A stretch of 8,317 nt of DNA from Sporomusaceae bacterium (GTDB lineage Bacteria > Bacillota_C > Negativicutes > Sporomusales_B > UBA7701). The stretch spans positions 1 through 8,317 of the forward strand of contig JALHDI010000119.1 of assembly GCA_022839045.1 (NCBI GenBank). Reading direction: 5' to 3'. A program made the position numbers and the translations under genes. The notes under the pieces are model-generated. The model saw only the letters and a program-made list of their open reading frames with translations. It had not been told where the DNA came from and made no database searches. Shown one piece after another: positions 4,920 through 8,317 of this stretch (positions are counted from its first letter, which is position 1; the number at the start of each line of letters is the position of its first letter).

Positions 4920-5672
4920 TCAATACGGCCCCAGCTCCACCCGGCCCACGGCTCCAATCTTATCCCCTGCAATCACCACCGCCCCCAGGACTTCCGGCCG
5001 GGCGGCGGCCCAGGCCAGCGCCGCGTCGATATCCGCCGGCCCCTGCACCCGGTTGCCTAGTGCTGTCGCGTACGCGTCGGCCGTCGCCGCGTCCTTGGCC
5101 AGCACCGTGGTCGCGTCCGCCTTCCCGAAGCTCAGCGAATGGCCCACCGTCCCCGACGACGTGCAGATGCCGAGAGGGGAGAGGGTGGGGGAGAGGGTGA
5201 GCGCCAGCTTGTTCGACAGCGGCGACGCCCCGGCGTAGATGGCGATCTTCCGCGGCACGCTCGACCGCAAATATATGTCGCCGCCGTTCTCCACGATGAC
5301 CTCCGTCAGGCCATAAAGCTCCTCCAGCCGGCGGCCGACATAGGCGCTCACCGCCCCGGCCACCGCCGCCATCGGCCCCGTGCCGGCCAGAGCGGCCGCG
5401 TCCGCCATCACACGCACCAGCGCCGGGCAGTCGGCTCGCGGCGCGTACGGCGCCAGCGCCGTCAGGAATCCCCGGTCGGCGGCGATATACTCCTCCAGCT
5501 CGCGCCGTGCGGCTAGCACCGCGGCCAGCGCCGCCTCCTCGGCTACCGGCGGGGCGTCCGCCGCCACCGCCACCCACAGGTCGCTCTCCAGGTGGCTGAC
5601 CGTGAAGGTGCGCAGCCCGGGGCCGGCCAGGCTGTCGCGGTAGCGGCGCGGCTCGTAGGCGCCGGATTTCAT
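4920..5672 (-). CDS. COG2122 / UPF0280 ApbE-like protein of homocysteine synthesis
   Basis: The product is 250 residues, the usual size for UPF0280, a family with an ApbE-like (FMN transferase) fold. Motifs seen are a glycine/alanine-rich AGTGPMAAVAGA (96-107), ENGGDIYL (128-135, like the ApbE N-x-GGD motif) and GICTSSGTVGHS (168-179), the family signature. In Methanosarcina the COG2122 protein (MA1820) is genetically tied to sulfide-dependent homocysteine synthesis with COG1900 and NIL-ferredoxin partners, and the same three genes are adjacent here. Its precise reaction is not settled; a flavin-related or sulfur-handling role is inferred from the fold. The ATG at 5672 follows GGGGAGG and lies two bases after the ferredoxin stop, so the two genes are translationally linked. 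The frame is open further upstream, but that part overlaps the ferredoxin gene. The last 30 codons are mirrored by the relic at 2726-2819. Confidence 0.87.
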   Translation of the reverse strand: MKSGAYEPRRYRDSLAGPGLRTFTVSHLESDLWVAVAADAPPVAEEAALAAVLAARRELEEYIAADRGFLTALAPYAPRADCPALVRVMADAAALAGTGPMAAVAGAVSAYVGRRLEELYGLTEVIVENGGDIYLRSSVPRKIAIYAGASPLSNKLALTLSPTLSPLGICTSSGTVGHSLSFGKADATTVLAKDAATADAYATALGNRVQGPADIDAALAWAAARPEVLGAVVIAGDKIGAVGRVELGPY

Positions 5673-5674
5673 CT

Positions 5675-6106
5675 TTACGCCTCCCCGGCCTTGCCGCCGC
5701 CGAAGCCCACGCTGATGATCCGCAGCGGGCAGGCCTCGATGCACAGCCCGCACACGATGCACTTTTCCGGGCGGAACTCCATCTTCCACTCCTCGCGGTT
5801 CATCGCCAGCGCCCCCGAAAAACACACCGCCGTGCACGCCCCGCAGTGGACGCACTCCTCCTGCCTGACCGTCACCTGCTTGGTCGTCGGGATGACCTCG
5901 ATCCGCTCCGCCGCCAGGAAAGCCAGCGCCCGGCGCAAGTTGTCCTCCTCGCCCTCGATCTCGGCCAGCAGGTGCCCCTCCTCGCCGGGGGTGATCTCCG
6001 CCCGCAGGATGTTTATTCGCAGATCATAATCCTTCACCAGATGATACGTGACCGGCTTGGCGTACGTATCGGGCGCGAAAACGAACGTGAAACGCTCCTT
6101 CACCAT
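5675..6106 (-). CDS. NIL-domain ferredoxin with two [4Fe-4S] clusters
   Basis: The 143-residue protein has an N-terminal NIL domain (about 1-77), the small ligand-binding-like fold first seen at the end of methionine transporters. A bacterial 2[4Fe-4S] ferredoxin domain follows: CVHCGACTAVC (Cys85, 88, 91, 95) and CIVCGLCIEACP (Cys116, 119, 122, 126). The first cluster motif lacks the usual proline after its last cysteine, having Phe-Ser instead. It corresponds to Methanosarcina MA1822, which helps COG1900 proteins form homocysteine from aspartate semialdehyde and sulfide, probably by supplying electrons or handling sulfur. It is cytosolic. Its ATG lies one base after the stop of the COG1900 gene, with AAGGAG inside that gene's end, so translation is probably coupled. 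Confidence 0.92.
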   Translation of the reverse strand: MVKERFTFVFAPDTYAKPVTYHLVKDYDLRINILRAEITPGEEGHLLAEIEGEEDNLRRALAFLAAERIEVIPTTKQVTVRQEECVHCGACTAVCFSGALAMNREEWKMEFRPEKCIVCGLCIEACPLRIISVGFGGGKAGEA

Positions 6107-6107
6107 C

Positions 6108-7268
6108 TCAGTCCAACTCCTTTACATCCAGCGGCTTCACCGTCGCGTCGGCCGGCAGCGGGGCCGCCGGCTCCTGGAGCAGGAACTCGCCCCGCTCGAT
6201 CCACTCCTTGAGCGTCGCCGCGATCTGACGGGCCTTGTAAAGGCTCGACAGCGGCGCCGTCCGCACCTTGCGGCCGTTCAGCTCCACGAAGCCCGACTTC
6301 AGCTCCTCGTAGTCGACCACCTTAAGCGTCGGCCGGCTGCGCCCCGGCACCCCGTAATCCAGCAGCGTCGTCTTTATCTCCCGGTCCCTCACCGTCACGA
6401 AGCGGGCCATATCCTCGTCGAGCATCGGGATGGGGATGCCCACCCCCACGAACATGCTCACCCCGTAATTCTTGAACACCGCCGCCTTCAGGTACTCCGT
6501 CGTCATCGCCTTCAGGTCGCCGATCAGGCTGAGCGTCCCCGCGCCGCCCACCGGCACCCCGTTCTCGCCGCGCGCCTTGCCCGGGTTGTGCTGCGTGCCG
6601 TGCCAGGCCACATACCCCTGCGTGCCGCCGAGGAAAATGCGCGTCCCCACGCCGATCGTTCTCAGGTACGGGTCGTTCAGCAGCGGGCTCAGCTGTCCCG
6701 ACGTCGAATACGTCACATTGCCGAACTTCGGCAGCAGCATGCCCATATACGTGTACAGGATGCGGCCCGTAGAATTGGTCGCCGCCCCATAATTCTGGTA
6801 CGCGTTGCGGGGGTTGAACAGGAACGCCTCGTTGATGCTCTCCTTGCTGATATACCCCTCCAGCTCCTTGCGGGGGTAGCAGTCCGTCCCCTGGGCGACC
6901 GCCTTCAGGCGCACGCTCCTGCCGGCCACCAACTCCTCGATCACGTGCGCGCCGCCGTAGTCCTCGCGGCCCTCGGCCAGTTCGGTCGCCCCGATGTACG
7001 CGTCCACCGCCGCGATCCCCGTATACGCCGGCACATGATTCAGCCACACCTTCGCCATCTTGATCGGCGGGTCGCTGTGGCCGAAATTGAGGAACGCCCC
7101 CGACGAACACATCGGCCCGAAGGTCGCGGTCGTCACCACGTCCACCTTCTCTGCCGTCGCCTTCAGGCCCTGTTCGTCGGCCATGCGGACGACCTCCTCC
7201 GCCGTCAGTACCACCGCTTCGCCCTTCTTGATCTTCGCGTTGATCTCGGCAAACGTCTTTTTGGCCAT
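6108..7268 (-). CDS. COG1900 homocysteine biosynthesis protein (aspartate-semialdehyde sulfurtransferase)
   Basis: The 386-residue protein matches the COG1900/DUF39 family along its whole length. Recognisable stretches are TFGPMCSSGAFLNFGHSDPP (Cys54), GTDCYPRKELEGYI (Cys130), YGAATNSTGRILYTYMG, FLGGTQGYVAWHGTQHNP and MFVGVGIPIPMLDED. The two cysteines are the conserved ones thought to carry sulfur as a persulfide in the Methanosarcina homologue MA1821. Together with its ferredoxin and COG2122 partners, the enzyme makes L-homocysteine from L-aspartate semialdehyde and sulfide, bypassing acyl-homoserine intermediates. No CBS domains follow the core. It is the first gene of the leftward operon. 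The ATG has GGAGGA seven bases upstream, in a leader that carries an S-box riboswitch, which supports a methionine/SAM-regulated role. Family assignment is firm; the chemistry is by homology. Confidence 0.93.
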   Translation of the reverse strand: MAKKTFAEINAKIKKGEAVVLTAEEVVRMADEQGLKATAEKVDVVTTATFGPMCSSGAFLNFGHSDPPIKMAKVWLNHVPAYTGIAAVDAYIGATELAEGREDYGGAHVIEELVAGRSVRLKAVAQGTDCYPRKELEGYISKESINEAFLFNPRNAYQNYGAATNSTGRILYTYMGMLLPKFGNVTYSTSGQLSPLLNDPYLRTIGVGTRIFLGGTQGYVAWHGTQHNPGKARGENGVPVGGAGTLSLIGDLKAMTTEYLKAAVFKNYGVSMFVGVGIPIPMLDEDMARFVTVRDREIKTTLLDYGVPGRSRPTLKVVDYEELKSGFVELNGRKVRTAPLSSLYKARQIAATLKEWIERGEFLLQEPAAPLPADATVKPLDVKELD

Positions 7269-7274
7269 AAAAAA

Positions 7275-7338
7275 TCCTCCTCACCCGTTTACTCGCAGAT
7301 GAAAGAGGCAGAAAATAGGCTCCCGGCCTGCTCTCATC
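7275..7338 (-). promoter_or_regulatory. Probable translational expression platform of the S-box
   Basis: Between the aptamer and the start codon there is no terminator with a T-run; the only T-run lies after the ribosome site. GCCTCTTTCATC (7309-7298) can pair with the 3' strand of P1 and following bases (7338-7326). Alternatively its CCTC and CATC can pair with GAGG and GGTG around the ribosome site (7285-7275). With SAM bound, P1 would hold its own strand and free this segment to mask the ribosome site. The pairings were worked out by hand. Confidence 0.5.
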
Positions 7339-7446
7339 TTCAAGCAATCTTGCGATTCCTTCAGGAATTGGCACCTGCGGTCAGCCGTAAGGCCGCCGTG
7401 GTTGCCGAGGTTTCATCGGGCCAGTCCCTCCGCCTCTCTTGATGAG
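7333..7446 (-). promoter_or_regulatory. SAM-I (S-box) riboswitch aptamer
   Basis: On the minus strand the leader contains the S-box core: CATCAAGAGAGGCGGAGGGA, then CTGGCCCGATGAAACCTCGG, CAACC, and later GGTGCCAATTCC. P1 is CTCATC (7446-7441) with GATGAG (7338-7333). P3 is the long GGCAACC...GGTGCC arm, and P4 contains TTCCTGAAGGAA. The P2 kink-turn bases and the internal GATGAAACCTC are all present, so the aptamer looks intact. It senses S-adenosylmethionine and should lower expression of the homocysteine operon when SAM is plentiful. Confidence 0.95.
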
Positions 7447-7475
7447 AAAATACCCTGTATTTTGTTATTGGTAGA

Positions 7476-7504
7476 ATAATACCAAGCGGCCGAAAATTTG
7501 TCAA
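7476..7504 (-). promoter_or_regulatory. SigA promoter of the homocysteine operon
   Basis: On the minus strand, TTGACA (7504-7499), 17 bases, then TATTAT (7481-7476). A start near 7469 gives a leader of about 200 bases that holds the whole S-box. It is divergent from the trp promoter, with the two -35 boxes about 38 bases apart. Confidence 0.85.
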
Positions 7505-7542
7505 TGCCTTTCGCCCGGGGGAAATATATTTCCACCTCCTCC

Positions 7543-7571
7543 TTGACAACGGCCGCCGCCCGCGATAAAAT
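7543..7571 (+). promoter_or_regulatory. SigA promoter of the trp T-box leader
   Basis: TTGACA (7543-7548), a 17-base GC-rich spacer, then TAAAAT (7566-7571). A start near 7578 places the first T-box at the very 5' end of the RNA, as expected. Confidence 0.87.
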
Positions 7572-7587
7572 GATGCTAATTTAACAA

Positions 7588-7861
7588 CAACAGCGTAGAA
7601 CAGGACGAGTAACTGTGCATCCTTCCGCCCAGCGAGCCGGTGACCGGGAAACCGGAGGTGTGATGACCGGCCGGGAGAACATAGCGAATGGACCTGGGAG
7701 CTGCTCCCCGAACGCATCGCCAGTAGGAGGAGCCGGCCGCCCCCGTTAGCGGGCTAGGATATCGGACGCATGTCCCGTATCCGAACGAGGGAAAGCTTCG
7801 CTTTCCGAAAAGGGTGGTACCGCGAGCCATTTCGCCCCTGGGGTGAAAGAGGCTTTTTTTA
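7588..7861 (+). promoter_or_regulatory. T-box leader 1, likely tRNA-Trp specific
   Basis: The 5' part has AGGACGAGTAACTG (stem I base, GA motif region) and distal stem I sequence CCGGTGACCGGGAAACCGG. The 3' strand of the specifier loop reads GCGAATGGACC, giving a likely UGG specifier. The T-box proper, AGGGTGGTACCGCG, is at 7811-7824, where UGGU contacts the tRNA acceptor end. It is followed by the competing terminator (7826-7860). Uncharged tRNA-Trp should stabilise the antiterminator and let transcription continue into leader 2. Confidence 0.9.
7826..7860 (+). terminator. Terminator of T-box 1
   Basis: GCCATTTCGCCCC pairs, with mismatches, with GGGTGAAAGAGGC around a short loop, followed by seven T's (7854-7860). 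Its left arm overlaps the end of the T-box motif, so antiterminator and terminator exclude each other. Confidence 0.85.
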
Positions 7862-7882
7862 TTTCCCCCGAACTCAATAATC

Positions 7883-8156
7883 AACAGCTGAGAACAGGAC
7901 GAGTAACTGTGTGCCCTTCCGCCCAGCGAGCCGGTGACCGGGAAACCGGAGGTGAGACGACCGGCCGGGAGAGCACAGCGAATGGACCTGGGAGCTGCCC
8001 CCCGAACGCCTCCGGCAAGTAGGAGGGGCCGGCCGCCCCCGTTAACGGGCTAGGGTATCGGACATATGTCCCGTATCCGAACGAGGGAAAGCTTCGCTTT
8101 CCGAAAAGGGTGGTACCGCGAGCCATTTCGCCCCTACGGGTGAAATGGCCTTTTTA
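7883..8156 (+). promoter_or_regulatory. T-box leader 2, likely tRNA-Trp specific
   Basis: This is a second leader nearly identical to leader 1 and displaced by 294-296 bases. It has the same AGGACGAGTAACTG, the same GCGAATGGACC specifier region and the same AGGGTGGTACCGCG (8107-8120). Differences are scattered and keep the stems, for example in the bases around the GGAGGTG(T)GA arm and in the terminator. It has no promoter of its own that I can see, so both leaders act in series on one transcript. Confidence 0.9.
8122..8156 (+). terminator. Terminator of T-box 2
   Basis: GCCATTTCGCCC pairs perfectly with GGGTGAAATGGC around CTAC, followed by TTTTTATTTT. This stem is better paired than that of leader 1, so the second gate may be the tighter one. 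Confidence 0.87.
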
Positions 8157-8196
8157 TTTTATCGGACCAAAACGCGAAAAAAGGGAGGAAAAAAAC

Positions 8197-8317
8197 ATGC
8201 TCAAGGAATCTCTCGGCCGGGTGGCGGCCGGCCACAGCCTGTCGCACGAGGAAGCCGGCCGCACCATGGCCGCCATCATGTCCGGCGAAGCCAGCGACGC
8301 CCAGATCGGGGCCTTCC
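8197..8317 (+). CDS. trpD: Anthranilate phosphoribosyltransferase, N-terminal part
   Basis: The first 40 residues (MLKESLGRVAAGHSLSHEEA, then TMAAIMSGEASDAQIGAF) match the all-helical N-terminal domain of TrpD, including the typical MSGEA-x-x-AQI-x-AF motif. The enzyme joins anthranilate to PRPP in tryptophan synthesis, in the cytosol. The ATG lies 8 bases after GGGAGG, and the frame runs off the window. It directly follows two Trp-type T-boxes, so it is controlled by the level of uncharged tRNA-Trp. It is notable that trpD, rather than trpE or trpG, is the first gene after the leader. The catalytic GTGGD region lies beyond the window. Confidence 0.92.
   Translation, partial: MLKESLGRVAAGHSLSHEEAGRTMAAIMSGEASDAQIGAF

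Noticed and set aside
5172..5201. GGGGAGAGGGTGGGGGAGAG-type stretch resembling a dispersed bacterial CCCTCTCC repeat
   Set aside because: On the minus strand it encodes LTLSPTLSPLGI at the expected distance between SNK and the GICTSSG motif, so it is ordinary coding sequence with chance similarity.
4960..5577. A Gly/Arg-rich minus-strand frame inside the COG2122 gene
   Set aside because: It is a frame-shifted shadow of the true gene, with no motif of its own.
5673..5855. N-terminal extension of the COG2122 frame to 5855
   Set aside because: It overlaps the ferredoxin gene and is out of its frame. The ATG at 5672 has a good ribosome site and gives the usual family length.
6322..7374. A 350-codon minus-strand frame overlapping the COG1900 gene
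   Set aside because: Its low-complexity Gly/Arg composition and frame overlap with a certain gene mark it as a shadow.
6048..7442. A 464-codon open frame on the plus strand opposite the COG1900 gene
   Set aside because: It is antisense to a strongly conserved gene, runs through the S-box, is rich in Arg, His and Pro as expected for a shadow of GC-rich coding DNA, and has no ribosome site.
7576..8126. Two similar minus-strand frames (81 and 102 codons) with almost the same sequence
   Set aside because: They are antisense to the two T-box leaders, and their similarity is due to the leader duplication.

Overview
The window looks like chromosomal DNA of an anaerobic, low-redox Firmicute, most plausibly a Negativicute of the Sporomusaceae type. 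This is inferred from strong AGGAGG-type ribosome sites, an S-box riboswitch, T-box leaders, a spore-cortex-hydrolase-like gene, and a sulfide-dependent homocysteine operon, all in GC-rich DNA with AT-rich islands. No species can be named from the sequence alone.

Left part (1-4919), an accessory patchwork. It opens with the 3' end of a TrpB-like PLP enzyme gene. A convergent gene for a permuted NlpC/P60-type hydrolase follows, then a long palindromic repeat, a frameshifted SleB-type cell-wall hydrolase, a lipoprotein, a secreted DUF4163/DUF3298 protein, a second copy of the palindromic repeat, and a small membrane protein. Two gene-end remnants are embedded here. At 2726-2819 lie the last 30 codons of a second COG2122 (UPF0280) gene. 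At 3763-3843 lie the last 26 codons of a second TrpB-like gene. The order is trpB-like end, terminator, palindrome, terminator, COG2122 end; after one extra gene the same order repeats. This suggests that two diverged versions of one locus were joined head to tail and then eroded.

Right part (4920-8317), ordered metabolic DNA. A leftward three-gene operon (6108-7268, 5675-6106, 4920-5672) encodes a COG1900 homocysteine-biosynthesis protein, a NIL-domain two-cluster ferredoxin and a COG2122 ApbE-like protein. Together they match the known set that makes homocysteine from aspartate semialdehyde and sulfide. A SAM-I (S-box) riboswitch precedes the operon, so the end product of the methionine/SAM branch controls it. 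A translational, SD-masking expression platform looks likely.

Divergent from it, a second strong promoter drives two tandem, nearly identical T-box leaders, both with a likely UGG (Trp) specifier and each with its own terminator. They lead into trpD, of which only the first 40 codons are present. About 930 bases between the two divergent start codons are therefore almost entirely regulatory RNA: one S-box and two T-boxes.

The best candidates for something not yet described are the nested palindromic repeat with interchangeable inner hairpins, the merged-locus scar, and a compact element at 2864-2918 in which a promoter -10 box sits in the loop of a terminator hairpin. No defence system, CRISPR array, tRNA or rRNA gene is visible.
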